A stretch of 64,000 bases of DNA from Dermacoccus abyssi (GTDB taxonomy: Bacteria > Actinomycetota > Actinomycetes > Actinomycetales > Dermatophilaceae). Shown in pieces: positions 20,518 through 30,827 of the stretch. A program made the position numbers and the translations under genes. The first letter of the stretch is position 1. Every line of letters begins with the position of its first letter. Under the pieces are notes generated by a model. It was not told the origin of the DNA, did not search any database, and was given only the letters and a program-made list of their open reading frames with translations. Location of the stretch: assembly GCF_003515945.1 (NCBI RefSeq), contig NZ_QWLM01000001.1, forward strand, positions 186,001 to 250,000, written 5' to 3'.

Positions 20518-20892
20518 TCACAGGCTCAGGCCACCCTCGCGGGCACCGTCAGCGATCGCGGCGACGCGACCGGCGTACCGGTTACCACCACGGTCGAAGA
20601 CGACGGCCTCGATGCCGGCAGCCTTCGCGCGCTCGGCGACGAGCTCACCGACCTTGCGGGCCTTGGCGGACTTGTCACCGTCGAAGGTGCGCAGGTCGGC
20701 TTCCATGGTGGAAGCGGACGCAACCGTCTTACCGACGGTGTCGTCGACGACCTGGACGAAGACGTGACGGCTGGAACGCGAGACGACCAGACGGGGACGG
20801 ACAGCCGTACCCGTGACCTTCTTGCGCAGACGCAGGTGGCGACGGCCACGAGCTGCGGACTTGGACGCAGAACGCTTGACGATCTTTGCCAT
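20518..20892 (-). CDS. rplR: 50S ribosomal protein L18
   Basis: 124-residue 5S-rRNA-binding protein. [21 protein letters not shown] and the C-terminal [20 protein letters not shown] with GLSL ending are conserved. Three bases downstream of rplF. Confidence 0.97.
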   Translation of the reverse strand: MAKIVKRSASKSAARGRRHLRLRKKVTGTAVRPRLVVSRSSRHVFVQVVDDTVGKTVASASTMEADLRTFDGDKSAKARKVGELVAERAKAAGIEAVVFDRGGNRYAGRVAAIADGAREGGLSL

Positions 20893-20895
20893 GGC

Positions 20896-21435
20896 TTACT
20901 TACCAGCCTTTCCGACCTTGCGGCGGATGTGCTCGCCTTCGTAGCGGACACCCTTCGCCTTGTACGGGTCGGGCTTGCGCAGCTTGCGAATGTTGGCCGA
21001 GATCTCGCCGACGAGCTGCTTGTCGATACCGGAGACCGAGAAGCGCGTGGGGTTCTCGACGGCGAAGGTGATGCCCTCGGGCGCCTTGACGAGAATCGGG
21101 TGCGAGTAACCCAGAGCGAACTCCAGGTCGCTGCCCTTGGCCGTGACGCGGTAACCCGTGCCGTGGATCTCGAGCTTCTTGGTGTAGCCGTCGGTGACAC
21201 CGACGACCATGTTGTTGATGAGGCTACGCGTGAGGCCGTGACGCGAGCGCGAGTCGCGCTCGTCGTTCGGACGCGTCACCTCGACGGAACCGTCCTCGCC
21301 CTTGGCGACGGTGATCGGCGCGGGAACCGTCAGGTCGAGGGTGCCCTTGGGGCCCTTCACCGTGACGTCCTGGCCGTCGATGGTCACCTCGACACCGGAC
21401 GGGACAGGAACCGGGAGACGTCCAATACGTGACAT
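20896..21435 (-). CDS. rplF: 50S ribosomal protein L6
   Basis: 179-residue protein near the factor-binding site. [38 protein letters not shown] and the C-terminal signature [19 protein letters not shown] with VGKAGK are all present. 23 bp after rpsH. Confidence 0.98.
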   Translation of the reverse strand: MSRIGRLPVPVPSGVEVTIDGQDVTVKGPKGTLDLTVPAPITVAKGEDGSVEVTRPNDERDSRSRHGLTRSLINNMVVGVTDGYTKKLEIHGTGYRVTAKGSDLEFALGYSHPILVKAPEGITFAVENPTRFSVSGIDKQLVGEISANIRKLRKPDPYKAKGVRYEGEHIRRKVGKAGK

Positions 21436-21458
21436 CTGTTTCTCCTCCTAATTCCTGA

Positions 21459-21857
21459 TTACCAGACGTAGGCGAGGACTTCCCCGCCCACACCCTTCGC
21501 GGCTGCCTGCTTGTCGGTCAGGAGGCCGGACGACGTGGAAATGATGGCAACACCCAGGCCACCGAGAACCCGCGGGAGGTTCGTGGACTTGGCGTACACG
21601 CGAAGACCGGGCTTCGACACGCGACGCACGCCGGCGATGGCGCGCTCACGGTTCGGGCCGTACTTCAGGTTGATCGTGAGTGTCTTGCCGACGCGGGCGT
21701 CCTCGACGGTCCAGCCGGCGATGTAACCCTCGCGCTCGAGAATCTCAGCGATGTGGGACTTCAGCTTCGAAAACGGCATGGACGTCGAGTCGTGGTGCGC
21801 CGAGTTGGCGTTCCGGACTCGCGTCAACATGTCCGCGATCGGGTCGGTCATGGTCAT
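21459..21857 (-). CDS. rpsH: 30S ribosomal protein S8
   Basis: 132-residue central-domain 16S-binding protein. Begins [20 protein letters not shown]; the ending [22 protein letters not shown] is typical. In E. coli S8 represses the spc operon; no such site was identified here. 85 bp after rpsN. Confidence 0.98.
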   Translation of the reverse strand: MTMTDPIADMLTRVRNANSAHHDSTSMPFSKLKSHIAEILEREGYIAGWTVEDARVGKTLTINLKYGPNRERAIAGVRRVSKPGLRVYAKSTNLPRVLGGLGVAIISTSSGLLTDKQAAAKGVGGEVLAYVW

Positions 21858-21942
21858 TGGGCTTCTCCGCCCTTCCTCACCGGGGTTTCAACCAGTCCTG
21901 GTCGACCTACGGTGTAGAGAGAATTGTGGGAGTTGTGAGTTC

Positions 21943-22128
21943 TTACCAGCTGGACTTGGTGACGCCGGGCAGCTCGCCGGCGTGCGCCATTTCCCGCAGG
22001 CAGATACGGCAGAGGCCGAACTTGCGGTAAACCGAGTGCGGACGGCCACAGCGCTGGCAGCGCGTGTAGGCACGGACGCCGAACTTCGGCTTCTTGTTCG
22101 CCTTGTTGATCAGTGCGGTCTTCGCCAT
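21943..22128 (-). CDS. rpsN: 30S ribosomal protein S14, zinc-binding type Z
   Basis: 61-residue S14 of the zinc form. The knuckle cysteines are Cys24, Cys27 (CQRC), Cys40 and Cys43 (CRIC). The ATG at 22128 gives [20 protein letters not shown]; an in-frame GTG two codons upstream overlaps the rplE stop region and is less likely. AAGGAG is placed in the end of rplE. The zinc form is the housekeeping copy in actinobacteria, which often keep a zinc-free paralogue elsewhere. Confidence 0.97.
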   Translation of the reverse strand: MAKTALINKANKKPKFGVRAYTRCQRCGRPHSVYRKFGLCRICLREMAHAGELPGVTKSSW

Positions 22129-22130
22129 CG

Positions 22131-22694
22131 TCACTTCTCCTTGAACGGGAATCCGAGGGCGCGCAGCAGGGCGCGGCCTTCGTCGTCGTTGGCGGCCGTG
22201 GTCACAACGGTGATGTCCATGCCGCGCACGCGGTCGATCTTGTCCTGGTCGATCTCGTGGAACATCGACTGCTCGTTCAGACCGAACGTGTAGTTGCCGT
22301 TGCCGTCGAACTGCTTCGGCGACAGGCCGCGGAAGTCACGGATACGCGGGAGCGCAACCGAGACCAGACGGTCGAGGAACTCCCACATGCGGTCGCCACG
22401 CAGCGTGACGTGCGCACCGATGGGCATACCCTCGCGCAGCTTGAACTGAGCGATGGACTTGCGCGCCTTGGTGACGGCCGGCTTCTGACCGGTGATCGCC
22501 TCGAGGTCGCGGATGGCGCCCTCGATCAGCTTGCTGTCCTTCGCGGCGTCGCCGACACCCATGTTGACGACGACCTTGACGACACCCGGAACCTGCATCG
22601 CGTTGGCGAAGTTGAACTCGCCCTGCAGCTGGCCCTTGATCTCGTCGGCGTAGCGCGTCTTGAGACGCGGGGTGGTCTTGGTGGTCTCAGACAT
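22131..22694 (-). CDS. rplE: 50S ribosomal protein L5
   Basis: 187-residue protein of the 5S RNP and intersubunit bridge. Contains [39 protein letters not shown] and [18 protein letters not shown]. The ATG at 22694 overlaps the rplX stop (ATGA). Confidence 0.98.
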   Translation of the reverse strand: MSETTKTTPRLKTRYADEIKGQLQGEFNFANAMQVPGVVKVVVNMGVGDAAKDSKLIEGAIRDLEAITGQKPAVTKARKSIAQFKLREGMPIGAHVTLRGDRMWEFLDRLVSVALPRIRDFRGLSPKQFDGNGNYTFGLNEQSMFHEIDQDKIDRVRGMDITVVTTAANDDEGRALLRALGFPFKEK

Positions 22695-23056
22695 CACAGG
22701 TCCTTACCGGAACGCACGGCCACGCGGGTACGCACGTTCTTGGTCTTGCCGTCGCGCTCGACCTGCTCGACGCGGGTGCGCACACGGGTGGGCTTGTTCG
22801 TCTCAGGGTCGACCAGGGCCACGTTCGAGACGTGGATCGGCGCCTCGACGACCGTGAGGCCGCCGGTGCCGGCACCGGGCTGACCGGCCTTGACGTGCTT
22901 CGTGACGCGGTTGATGCCCTCGACGAGGACTCGCTGCGTCTCCGGGAACACGGCAATGACCTTGCCCTGCTTGCCCTTGTCGCCACCGTTCTTCTCGGAA
23001 CGGCCGCTGATGACCTGGACGAGGTCGTTCTTCTTGATCTTCATCTTGGCCGCCAT
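22694..23056 (-). CDS. rplX: 50S ribosomal protein L24
   Basis: 120-residue assembly initiator with a KOW motif ([33 protein letters not shown] in consecutive segments, residues 5-37). A start four codons later (MKIKKND) is also possible. 3 bp after rplN. Confidence 0.97.
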   Translation of the reverse strand: MAAKMKIKKNDLVQVISGRSEKNGGDKGKQGKVIAVFPETQRVLVEGINRVTKHVKAGQPGAGTGGLTVVEAPIHVSNVALVDPETNKPTRVRTRVEQVERDGKTKNVRTRVAVRSGKDL

Positions 23057-23059
23057 GGT

Positions 23060-23428
23060 TCAGAGCACCTCCGGGGCAAGCGAAATGATCTTCATGAACT
23101 TCTTGTCGCGCAGCTCGCGCCCGACCGGGCCGAAGATGCGCGTACCACGCGGGTCGCCGTCGCCCTTGAGGATGACGGCCGCGTTCTCGTCGAAGCGAAT
23201 GTAGGAACCGTCTGCACGACGGCGTTCCTTCTTGGTGCGAACGATGACGGCCTTGACGACGTCACCCTTCTTGACGTTGCCACCGGGGATGGCGTCCTTG
23301 ACGGTGGCCACGATGGTGTCACCGATGCCGGCGTACCGACGGCCAGAGCCACCGAGCACGCGGATGCACAGGATCTCCTTGGCACCGGTGTTGTCGGCGA
23401 CACGAAGTCGCGACTCCTGCTGAATCAC
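23060..23428 (-). CDS. rplN: 50S ribosomal protein L14
   Basis: 122-residue protein, the binding site of the silencing factor RsfS in other bacteria. [20 protein letters not shown] and [20 protein letters not shown] are near invariant. First gene after a 191-bp gap that contains a terminator, so the spc-type unit probably starts here. Confidence 0.98.
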   Translation of the reverse strand: MIQQESRLRVADNTGAKEILCIRVLGGSGRRYAGIGDTIVATVKDAIPGGNVKKGDVVKAVIVRTKKERRRADGSYIRFDENAAVILKGDGDPRGTRIFGPVGRELRDKKFMKIISLAPEVL

Positions 23429-23542
23429 AGTTTCTACTCCTGTCGTCTCACTGGTTCTCGCCCTACCTGAGCGAGCCTTGCGGAACGTTTAATGGTCTCA
23501 TACCGGTCCGCACAGCCAAAAACCGGGGTAATCTGCGCCCTC

Positions 23543-23574
23543 CCACGGGGGACGAGCAGGCTCGTCCCCCGTGG
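23543..23574 (-). terminator. Terminator of the S10 block after rpsQ
   Basis: Perfect 14-bp arms (23543-23556 CCACGGGGGACGAG and 23561-23574) with a CAGG tetraloop, 45 bp after the rpsQ stop. It separates the S10 block from rplN and the genes that follow. Confidence 0.7.
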
Positions 23575-23619
23575 TGTGCGTGGCTCAGAACTGCCCCGGC
23601 TCCGGCTGTGCCATCCGGC

Positions 23620-23910
23620 TTACTTGGCGCGCTCGAGGATCTCGACGATGCGCCAGCGCTTGGTTGCCGACAGCGGGCGGGTCTCCATGATGAGCACGCG
23701 GTCGCCGATACCGGCGCTGTTCTGCTCGTCGTGGGCCTTGACCTTGCTGCTACGGCGCATGACCTTGCCGTAGAGCGCGTGCTTGACGCGGTCCTCGACC
23801 TCGACGACGACCGTCTTGTCCATCTTGTCGCTGACGACGTAGCCCTGGCGCGTCTTGCGGTAGTTACGCTCGGCGCTCTCGCTCACGGCGGTCTCCTGCT
23901 TGTCGTTCAT
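23620..23910 (-). CDS. rpsQ: 30S ribosomal protein S17
   Basis: 96-residue OB-fold protein binding 16S rRNA early. [20 protein letters not shown] and [19 protein letters not shown] mark it; about 12 extra N-terminal residues precede the core. Last gene of the S10 block, followed by a strong inverted repeat. Confidence 0.97.
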   Translation of the reverse strand: MNDKQETAVSESAERNYRKTRQGYVVSDKMDKTVVVEVEDRVKHALYGKVMRRSSKVKAHDEQNSAGIGDRVLIMETRPLSATKRWRIVEILERAK

Positions 23911-23912
23911 CT

Positions 23913-24149
23913 TCAGCCAACCTTCTCGTCACGGCCGATGTTGAGCTCGCGCTCACGCATCTCCGTGTAGATACGCGCGATGTCCGTGCGGACGGAACGC
24001 AGACGTGCCGAGCTCTCGAGCTGGCCGGTAGCCGACTGGAAGCGCAGGTTGAAGAGTTCCTTCTTCGCCTCTGCGAGCTTCGAAGCCAGCACCTCGTCCG
24101 TCATCTCGCGCAGTGCCTGCGGCTGCAGGTCCTCCGAACCCTTGGCCAT
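23913..24149 (-). CDS. rpmC: 50S ribosomal protein L29
   Basis: 78-residue helical protein beside the exit tunnel. [39 protein letters not shown] are conserved. The start overlaps the rplP stop. Confidence 0.97.
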   Translation of the reverse strand: MAKGSEDLQPQALREMTDEVLASKLAEAKKELFNLRFQSATGQLESSARLRSVRTDIARIYTEMRERELNIGRDEKVG

Positions 24150-24568
24150 CAGATGTCACCACCTTCACGCGCGACGAAGCGGCACTTCATCGGCAACTTG
24201 TGCATCGCCAGGCGCATGGCCTCACGAGCAACTTCTTCGGACACACCGTTGACCTCGAACATGACGCGGCCCGGCTTGACGTTGGCAACCCACCACTCCG
24301 GCGAACCCTTACCGGAACCCATGCGGGTTTCGGCCGGCTTCTTCGTGAGCGGACGGTCCGGGTAGATGTTGATCCACACCTTTCCGCCACGCTTCATGTA
24401 GCGCGTCATGGCGATACGAGCGGACTCGATCTGACGGTTGGTGACGTAGGCCGGCTCGAGAGCCTGGATGCCGTAGTCGCCGAACGTCACCTCGGTGCCG
24501 CCCTTGGCCATACCCGTACGCTTCGGGTGGTGCTGCTTGCGGTGCTTCACACGACGGGGAATAAGCAT
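24149..24568 (-). CDS. rplP: 50S ribosomal protein L16
   Basis: 139-residue protein shaping the A-site. [37 protein letters not shown] and [19 protein letters not shown] are diagnostic. It overlaps rpsC upstream and rpmC downstream by a few bases. Confidence 0.98.
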   Translation of the reverse strand: MLIPRRVKHRKQHHPKRTGMAKGGTEVTFGDYGIQALEPAYVTNRQIESARIAMTRYMKRGGKVWINIYPDRPLTKKPAETRMGSGKGSPEWWVANVKPGRVMFEVNGVSEEVAREAMRLAMHKLPMKCRFVAREGGDI

Positions 24569-25398
24569 CAGGCTTCAGCTCCCTCGGTCTTCGGGGCGGA
24601 CTCGGTGGCCTCGGTGGCCACGTCGTTCGCCTGTGCGGTCTGCTCCGAACGCTGGCCGCGACCGCGACCGCGCTCTCCACGCTCACCGCGGGGACCGTCG
24701 CCACGACGACCGCGCTGCGGACGCTGCGGGGCGGCGGCCTGCTCGCGAGCGAGCTCCTTGGCCGTCAGGTCACCCTTGTAGATCCAGACCTTGACGCCGA
24801 TGCGACCGAACGTCGTCTTGGCCTCGAAGAAGCCGTAATCGATGTTCGCGCGCAGCGTGTGCAGCGGCACACGACCCTCGCGGTAGAACTCCGAACGGCT
24901 CATCTCTGCGCCGCCCAGACGGCCGGAGCACTGGACACGGATGCCCTTGGCGCCGGCGCGCTGTGCGGACTGGATGCCCTTGCGCATCGCGCGTCGGAAG
25001 GACACGCGGGCCGAGAGCTGCTCGGCGATGCCCTGGGCGACGAGCTGAGCGTCGGCCTCGGGGTTCTTGACCTCGAGGATGTTCAGCTGGACCTGCTTGC
25101 CCGTGAGCTTCTCCAGGCGACCGCGCAGGCGGTCGGCCTCGGCGCCGCGGCGACCGATGACGATGCCCGGGCGAGCGGTGTGGATGTCGACGCGAACGCG
25201 GTCACGCGTGCGCTCGATGTCGACGCGGGCGATGCCGGCGCGCTCCATGCCCTCCGAGAGGAGCTTGCGGATCGCGACGTCTTCCTTGACGTAGTCGCTG
25301 TAGCGCTGACCCGGCTTGGTCGAGTCGGCGAACCAGCGGCTCTTGTGCTCGGTGGTGATACCGAGGCGGAAACCGTTCGGGTTGATCTTCTGACCCAT
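24568..25398 (-). CDS. rpsC: 30S ribosomal protein S3
   Basis: 276-residue protein at the mRNA entry channel. [20 protein letters not shown], a KH domain ([20 protein letters not shown]) and [20 protein letters not shown] are present. The last 55 residues are an Arg/Gly- then Ala/Glu-rich tail ([19 protein letters not shown]), commonly seen in actinobacteria. Confidence 0.98.
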   Translation of the reverse strand: MGQKINPNGFRLGITTEHKSRWFADSTKPGQRYSDYVKEDVAIRKLLSEGMERAGIARVDIERTRDRVRVDIHTARPGIVIGRRGAEADRLRGRLEKLTGKQVQLNILEVKNPEADAQLVAQGIAEQLSARVSFRRAMRKGIQSAQRAGAKGIRVQCSGRLGGAEMSRSEFYREGRVPLHTLRANIDYGFFEAKTTFGRIGVKVWIYKGDLTAKELAREQAAAPQRPQRGRRGDGPRGERGERGRGRGQRSEQTAQANDVATEATESAPKTEGAEA

Positions 25399-25766
25399 CA
25401 GCGGTTACCTCCCTTCGAGTCGCGCTCGCCCACAACGATCGTGATGTGGCTCGTGCGCTTGAGGATGCGGCTTGCGCGACCCTGAGCGCGCGGACGGAAT
25501 CGCTTCATGGTCGGACCCTCGTCGACGAACGCGGTCTTGACGACCAGCGCGTTCTCGTCGAAGGCCACGGAGTTCTTGTCCGCCGTGAATCGTGCGTTCG
25601 CAATGGCGCTGTTGAGCGTCTTGAGAACCGGCTCGCTGGCCGCCTGCGGAGCGAACTGCAGCAGCGCGATCGCGTCAGCGGCCTGCTTGCCACGGATCAT
25701 GTCCACGACGCGGCGGGCCTTCATCGGCGTTACGCGGACGTGCCGCGCCTGCGCCTTGGCTTCCAT
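25398..25766 (-). CDS. rplV: 50S ribosomal protein L22
   Basis: 122-residue tunnel protein. The ATG at 25766 ([20 protein letters not shown]) has AAGGGA at correct spacing; an in-frame ATG nine codons upstream would add an unusual TDESKGTA leader. The tunnel loop is [20 protein letters not shown]. Confidence 0.96.
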   Translation of the reverse strand: MEAKAQARHVRVTPMKARRVVDMIRGKQAADAIALLQFAPQAASEPVLKTLNSAIANARFTADKNSVAFDENALVVKTAFVDEGPTMKRFRPRAQGRASRILKRTSHITIVVGERDSKGGNR

Positions 25767-25813
25767 CGCTGTCCCTTTACTTTCGTCAGTCATGGTGGAG
25801 TACCCCCGCCGCG

Positions 25814-26095
25814 TCAGCGACGGCGACCCTTCTTGTCGTCCTTCTCGTGACCCTTGAAGGTACGAGTAGGAGCGAACTCACCCAGCTTGTGGCCGACCAT
25901 GCTCTCGGTCACGAAGACCGGGACGTGCTTGCGGCCGTCGTGCACGGCCAGGGTGTGGCCGAGCATGTCCGGGGTGATCATCGAGCGGCGCGACCACGTC
26001 TTGATGACGTTCTGCGTGCCGGCGGCGTTCTGGGCTTCGACCTTCTTCGCGAGGTGATCGTCGACGAAGGGGCCCTTCTTGAGGCTACGAGGCAT
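25814..26095 (-). CDS. rpsS: 30S ribosomal protein S19
   Basis: 93-residue head protein. [20 protein letters not shown] and [20 protein letters not shown] are near invariant. Between rplB and rplV as usual. Confidence 0.98.
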   Translation of the reverse strand: MPRSLKKGPFVDDHLAKKVEAQNAAGTQNVIKTWSRRSMITPDMLGHTLAVHDGRKHVPVFVTESMVGHKLGEFAPTRTFKGHEKDDKKGRRR

Positions 26096-26110
26096 TTCGA
26101 AAGGCTCCTA

Positions 26111-26947
26111 TCAGCGCTTCTTGCCAGTGCGACGGCGACGCACGATGAGCTTGTCGCTGTCCTTGTTCGGGCGGCGGGTGCGGCCTTCCTTCTGGCCCCA
26201 CGGGCTGACGGGGTTACGACCACCAGAGGTCTTACCCTCACCACCACCGTGCGGGTGGTCCACCGGGTTCATGGCGACACCGCGGACGGTCGGGCGCTTG
26301 CCCTTCCAACGCATGCGGCCGGCCTTGCCCCAGTTGATGTTGCTCTGCTCGGCGTTGCCCACCTCGCCGATCGTCGCGCGGCAGCGGACGTCGACGTTGC
26401 GGATCTCACCGGAGGGCATACGCAGCTGGGCGTAGGGGCCGTCCTTGGCGACGAGCTGAACGCGAACACCCGCGGAACGGGCGATCTTCGCGCCACCGCC
26501 GGGGCGGAGCTCGACGCAGTGGATGACCGTACCGACGGGGATGTGACGCATCGGCAGGTTGTTACCCGGCTTGATGTCGGCCTCGGGGCCGTTCTCGATG
26601 CGGTCACCCTGCTTCAGGCGGTTCGGCGCAATGATGTAGCGCTTCTCGCCGTCGGCGTAGTGAAGCAGCGCGATCCGGGCGGTGCGGTTGGGGTCGTACT
26701 CGATGTGAGCGACCTTGGCCGGGATACCGTCCTTGTCCGCGCGGCGGAAATCGATCACACGGTAGGCGCGCTTGTGGCCACCACCGATGTGACGGGTCGT
26801 GATGCGACCGGAAGCGTTGCGGCCACCGGTCTTGGAAAGCGGGCGCACCAGCGACTTCTCGGGCGTGGAGCGAGTGATCTCGACGAAGTCGGCCACACTC
26901 GAGCCACGACGACCGGGGGTCGTGGGCTTGTACTTGCGAATAGCCAT
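26111..26947 (-). CDS. rplB: 50S ribosomal protein L2
   Basis: 278-residue protein needed for subunit joining and peptidyl transfer. [20 protein letters not shown], the central [19 protein letters not shown] type segment and the C-terminal [20 protein letters not shown], which holds the conserved histidine, are present. Confidence 0.98.
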   Translation of the reverse strand: MAIRKYKPTTPGRRGSSVADFVEITRSTPEKSLVRPLSKTGGRNASGRITTRHIGGGHKRAYRVIDFRRADKDGIPAKVAHIEYDPNRTARIALLHYADGEKRYIIAPNRLKQGDRIENGPEADIKPGNNLPMRHIPVGTVIHCVELRPGGGAKIARSAGVRVQLVAKDGPYAQLRMPSGEIRNVDVRCRATIGEVGNAEQSNINWGKAGRMRWKGKRPTVRGVAMNPVDHPHGGGEGKTSGGRNPVSPWGQKEGRTRRPNKDSDKLIVRRRRTGKKR

Positions 26948-26999
26948 GGGTCTAAGTCGTCCTCAGTCTTGGATTGATTCGGCGATCGTCATCTGTTGG

Positions 27000-27299
27000 T
27001 CAGGAAGCCTGACCGAAGATGTCGATGTTGCCTTCCGTGAGCGAGACGATGGCGCGCTTGGTGTCCTTGCGCTTACCCATGCCGAAACGCGTACGGCGCG
27101 TCTTGCCCTTGCGGTTCAGCGTGTGCACCGAAGCGACCTTGACGTCGAAGATCTGCTCGATGGCGATCTTGATCTCCGTCTTGTTCGCACGGGGGTCAAC
27201 GATGAACGTGTACTTGCCTTCGTCGAGGAGCGCGTAGGACTTCTCCGACACCACCGGCTTGATGATGACGTCGCGCGGGTCCTTGTTCAGCGAGCTCAC
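27000..27299 (-). CDS. rplW: 50S ribosomal protein L23
   Basis: 99-residue tunnel-exit protein that docks SRP and trigger factor. The start is GTG at 27299 ([20 protein letters not shown]), overlapping the rplD stop (GTGA) with GGAGGAGG just upstream; the longer frame in the same phase is shadow sequence. [19 protein letters not shown] is typical. Confidence 0.97.
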   Translation of the reverse strand: MSSLNKDPRDVIIKPVVSEKSYALLDEGKYTFIVDPRANKTEIKIAIEQIFDVKVASVHTLNRKGKTRRTRFGMGKRKDTKRAIVSLTEGNIDIFGQAS

Positions 27300-27946
27300 T
27301 TGGCCTCCTCCTTCACCTGTGCAGCGCCACCGGAGACGAAGCCGTCGAAGGCGGCCTTCGTGAACACGATGTCGTCGGCGCACAGCACGTCGTACGTGTT
27401 GAGCTGGTCGGCCCACAGAACGTGAACGTTCGGCAGGTTGCGAACGCTGAGCTCGGAGACCGAGTCGAAGCGGTCGATGACGACGAGCAGGTTCTTGCGG
27501 TCGGACAGCGACGCGAGGAACTTCGCGGCGGCCTTCGTCGACGGGGTCTCGCCCGCGACGACCGACTCGAGAACCTGGATGCGCTCGAAGCGTGCACGGT
27601 CCGACAGGGCGCCACGCAGAGCGGCGGCCTTCATCTTCTTGGGCGTGCGCTGGCTGTAGTCACGCGGCTGCGGGCCGTGGACGGTGCCACCGCCGGCGAA
27701 CTGCGGCGCGCGGGTCGAGCCCTGGCGGGCGCGACCGGTGCCCTTCTGGCGGTAAGGCTTGCGGCCACCGCCGCGGACCATGCCGCGGGTCTTGGTGGCG
27801 TGAGTGCCCTGACGAGCTGCTGCGAGCTGAGCCACCACGACCTGGTGGATCAGCGGCACGTTGGTGACAACGTCGAAGATGTCAGCCGGCAGTTCGACAG
27901 AACCGGACTTCTTGCCCTCAGGGCTCAGGATGTCAACGGTAGTCAT
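27296..27946 (-). CDS. rplD: 50S ribosomal protein L4
   Basis: 216-residue tunnel protein; in E. coli also the repressor of the S10 operon. The tunnel loop [20 protein letters not shown] with [14 protein letters not shown] is intact. Two bases after rplC. Confidence 0.98.
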   Translation of the reverse strand: MTTVDILSPEGKKSGSVELPADIFDVVTNVPLIHQVVVAQLAAARQGTHATKTRGMVRGGGRKPYRQKGTGRARQGSTRAPQFAGGGTVHGPQPRDYSQRTPKKMKAAALRGALSDRARFERIQVLESVVAGETPSTKAAAKFLASLSDRKNLLVVIDRFDSVSELSVRNLPNVHVLWADQLNTYDVLCADDIVFTKAAFDGFVSGGAAQVKEEAK

Positions 27947-27948
27947 GC

Positions 27949-28605
27949 TCAGGCTCCCTTGAGTGCCGTACGCACGAGAACGACAGCGCCCGCGGGGCCG
28001 GGAACGGCACCCTTGATGAGCAGCAGACCCTTCTCGGCGTCGACGGCGTGGATCTGGAGGTTCTGGGTGGTCTGGCGAACGCCGCCCATGCGACCGGCCA
28101 TACGCATGCCCTTGAAGACACGACCCGGCGTGGCGCAGCCACCGATCGAGCCCGGCTTGCGGTGGTTACGGTGCGCACCGTGCGAGGCCGAGACACCGGC
28201 GAAGCCGTGACGCTTCATGACACCGGCGAAACCCTTGCCCTTGGTGCGGCCGACGACGTCGACCTTCTGGCCGGCCTCGAAAGCCTCGGCCGTGATCTCC
28301 TGGCCGAGCGAGTACTCGCCGGCGTCGGAGGTACGCAGTTCGGCCAGGTGACGACGCGGCGTGACGCCGGCCTTCTCGAAGTGGCCGGTCAGCGGCTTGG
28401 TGACCTTGCGCGGGTCGATCTGGCCGTAGCCGATCTGGACCGCGTTGTAGCCGTCGGCGTCAGCGTTACGGACCTGCGTGACGACGCAGGGGCCGACGGC
28501 GACGACCGTGACGGGGACGAGGCGGTTGTCGGCGTCCCAGACCTGGGTCATGCCGAGCTTCTCGCCGAGGAGCCCCTTCACGGAGCGCTCAGTGGTTGCA
28601 GTCAT
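27949..28605 (-). CDS. rplC: 50S ribosomal protein L3
   Basis: 218-residue protein near the peptidyl transferase centre. [40 protein letters not shown] and [16 protein letters not shown] are conserved. Follows rpsJ by 15 bp. Confidence 0.98.
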   Translation of the reverse strand: MTATTERSVKGLLGEKLGMTQVWDADNRLVPVTVVAVGPCVVTQVRNADADGYNAVQIGYGQIDPRKVTKPLTGHFEKAGVTPRRHLAELRTSDAGEYSLGQEITAEAFEAGQKVDVVGRTKGKGFAGVMKRHGFAGVSASHGAHRNHRKPGSIGGCATPGRVFKGMRMAGRMGGVRQTTQNLQIHAVDAEKGLLLIKGAVPGPAGAVVLVRTALKGA

Positions 28606-28620
28606 GAGTCAAACCCTCGC

Positions 28621-28929
28621 TTACAGCTTGATCTCGATGTTGACGTCAGCCGGAAGGTCGAGTCGCATGAGCGAGTCGACGGCCTTCGGCGTCGGGTCAA
28701 CGATGTCGATGAGGCGCTTGTGCGTACGCATCTCGAAGTGCTCGCGGCTGTCCTTGTACTTGTGCGGCGACCGGATGACGCAGAAAACGTTCTTCTCCGT
28801 CGGCAGCGGCACCGGTCCGACGACCGTTGCGCCTGCACGGGTCACCGTGTCGACAATCTTGCGCGCCGAGCTGTCGATGACCTCGTGGTCATACGACTTC
28901 AGTCGGATGCGGATCTTCTGTCCCGCCAT
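28621..28929 (-). CDS. rpsJ: 30S ribosomal protein S10
   Basis: 102-residue head protein that also acts with NusB in antitermination in E. coli. The ATG at 28929 gives [20 protein letters not shown]; the ending [11 protein letters not shown] is typical. A longer open frame upstream is Arg/Gly-rich and not conserved. First gene of the S10 block; the 435-bp region upstream carries its promoter and structured leader. Confidence 0.98.
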   Translation of the reverse strand: MAGQKIRIRLKSYDHEVIDSSARKIVDTVTRAGATVVGPVPLPTEKNVFCVIRSPHKYKDSREHFEMRTHKRLIDIVDPTPKAVDSLMRLDLPADVNIEIKL

Positions 28930-29364
28930 TCGCGTGAGTCTCTCTTCTCGCCAATCATGTTCAGTGCCGGCTCCCCACCCACGCGCTCGGGCGTGTCGCG
29001 ACCCCTTCGGGCCGTCGCCTCCGTCGGGGAGGCGAGGGCTTTTCAGCCGGTGCTTGCGCTTCCCTGAAGCGCACGTCACCCGCTCGGGGTGGTCGCACCT
29101 TCAGGAGGCGCAGAACAGGTGCGTTTCAGAGGCGGCAGTGCAGGTACGGACCTTCACCACGCGTCAAGCAACTTGTCCATAGTGCCAGACGCCCCGGCGA
29201 TGGCCAAATCGGGGCGGCCGTGGCGATGGCCACACCGCGCCTTGTCCTCACACACCGACCGAGCCCACCTCGGAGCGCACCGCTCGGTTCGAGCACGGTG
29301 CGCCCCGAGCGGGCCCGGCCTCTCGAACCCCGGCACGGGACCGTGGTTCGGTCGTGTGTCGTGT
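28930..29364 (-). other. Non-coding region upstream of rpsJ: leader hairpins
   Basis: No credible gene. It holds two compact hairpins near rpsJ, TCGCCTCC/GGAGGCGA (29015-29022 with 29028-29035) and TGCGCTTC/GAAGCGCA (29055-29062 with 29066-29073), plus the aminotransferase terminator further upstream. A TTGACG on the minus strand (29162-29167) is a possible -35 but has no clear -10 partner. Whether the hairpins serve L4-type autoregulation is unknown. Confidence 0.5.
29269..29309 (-). terminator. Terminator-like repeat after the aspartate aminotransferase gene
   Basis: Fourteen-base arms (29269-29282 and 29296-29309) with one A/C mismatch; inner eight pairs GCGCACCG/CGGTGCGC. It lies about 55 bp after the stop codon. 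Confidence 0.5.
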
Positions 29365-30633
29365 TCAGGCTGTGTTCTTCGCCTCGGCCGCTGCGAGCAG
29401 CACACAGAGGGCGACACCCTCCATGGCCGTGCGTACCTCGTCGAGCGGAGGGAGCGACGGTGCGAGACGGATGTTCTCGTCCTTCGGGTCCTTGCCGTAG
29501 GGGAACGACGAGCCGGCGGGTGTCAGCGCGATGCCGGCTTCCTTGGCGAGTTCCACGACGCGTGAGGCCGTGCCGGGCACGACGTCGAGGTTGACGAAGT
29601 AGCCGCCGTGCGGCGTGTTCCATCGCGCGACGTCGTAGCTTCCGAGCCGAGCCTCGAGGGCTGCGCCGACGGCGGCGAACTTCGGCGCCATGATGTCGCG
29701 GTGCTTGACCATGTGTGCGCGCACCCCGGCTGCGTCACCGAAGAACTCGGCATGGGCGAGCTGGTTGACCTTGTCCGGTCCGATGGAACCGTTGCCCAGG
29801 TTCTCGAGGTACCAGGCCACGGTGTCGCGCGAGCCCGCGAGGAAGGCGACACCGGCACCGGCGAAGGTGATCTTCGACGTCGAGGCGAACATGATCGGGC
29901 GGTTCGGGTGACCCGACGCCTGCGCGAGGCTGACGATGTCCGCCGTCTTGGCCTCCACGCCGTCGAGGTGGTGCACGGCGTAGGCGTTGTCCCAGAAGAT
30001 GCGGAAGTCGGGAGCTGCGGTCGGCATCGCGGCGAGCGCGGCCGCGACCTCCTGCGAGCAGACGGCCCCCGTCGGGTTCGCGTAGGTGGGCACGACCCAC
30101 ATGCCCTTGATGCTCGGGTCGGTCGCCACGAGGCGGGCGCACTCTTCGGCGTCGGGGCCGTCGTCGTTCATCGGGACGGTGATCATCTCGATGCCGAACG
30201 ACTCCAGGAGCGCGAAGTGGCGGTCGTAGCCGGGCACAGGGGCCAGGAAGCGAACCTTCTCCTCCAGTGCCCAGGGGCGCGGGGAGTCGAGGCCGCCACG
30301 CAGGAGGTGGTACACGAGGGTGTCGTGCATCATCGTGAGGCTCGAGTTGTTGCCCGCGACGATCTGGTCGAGCCCCACACCGAGCAGTTCGGCGAAGATG
30401 CTGCGGATCTCAGGGAGGCCCGCGAGCCCGCCGTAGTTGCGTACGTCGACGCCGTCGGCCGTCGTCTGCGAGGGGAGGGTGAGCAAGGCGTTCGCAAGGT
30501 CGAGCTGCTCGGCCGAAGGCTTGCCGCGCGTCAGATCGAGCTTCAGCCCCTTGCCCTTCAGCTGCTCGTACTCGTCACGCAGGGATGTCACCAGGCCCGC
30601 CAGGTCATCGGCGGCCATGTCGGCGAGGGTCAT
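29365..30633 (-). CDS. Aspartate aminotransferase, class Ic (Rv3722c/AspT-like)
   Basis: 422-residue PLP enzyme of the subgroup that includes C. glutamicum AspT and M. tuberculosis Rv3722c, which exchange the amino group of aspartate and glutamate. PLP lysine Lys254 is in FASTSKITFAGAG; Asn186 (YANPTGAVC), Asp215 and Tyr218 (FWDNAYAVHHLDG) and the N-terminal LDLTRGKPSAEQLDL block are characteristic. GGAAGG precedes the ATG. It connects oxaloacetate, made by the nearby malate dehydrogenase pathway, to amino-acid synthesis. It sits between the S10 block and tuf, divergent from a lipoprotein gene. Confidence 0.93.
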   Translation of the reverse strand: MTLADMAADDLAGLVTSLRDEYEQLKGKGLKLDLTRGKPSAEQLDLANALLTLPSQTTADGVDVRNYGGLAGLPEIRSIFAELLGVGLDQIVAGNNSSLTMMHDTLVYHLLRGGLDSPRPWALEEKVRFLAPVPGYDRHFALLESFGIEMITVPMNDDGPDAEECARLVATDPSIKGMWVVPTYANPTGAVCSQEVAAALAAMPTAAPDFRIFWDNAYAVHHLDGVEAKTADIVSLAQASGHPNRPIMFASTSKITFAGAGVAFLAGSRDTVAWYLENLGNGSIGPDKVNQLAHAEFFGDAAGVRAHMVKHRDIMAPKFAAVGAALEARLGSYDVARWNTPHGGYFVNLDVVPGTASRVVELAKEAGIALTPAGSSFPYGKDPKDENIRLAPSLPPLDEVRTAMEGVALCVLLAAAEAKNTA

Positions 30634-30827
30634 CGGGTTCCTTCCGGTCGCTCACAGTCGTTCTCATCCTTCCACGCACGGAGCCCCGCAGCCAGACACG
30701 TCTCACTCCCCCAACGCCGCCTCGGGTTCGAGCAGACTTCCGCCGTACACGAATTCGATGGAACCTCTCGGCGCGCAGGCCCGTCAGACGTTCATCCAGC
30801 CCGGCTCACACACGAAGGAAGACGATC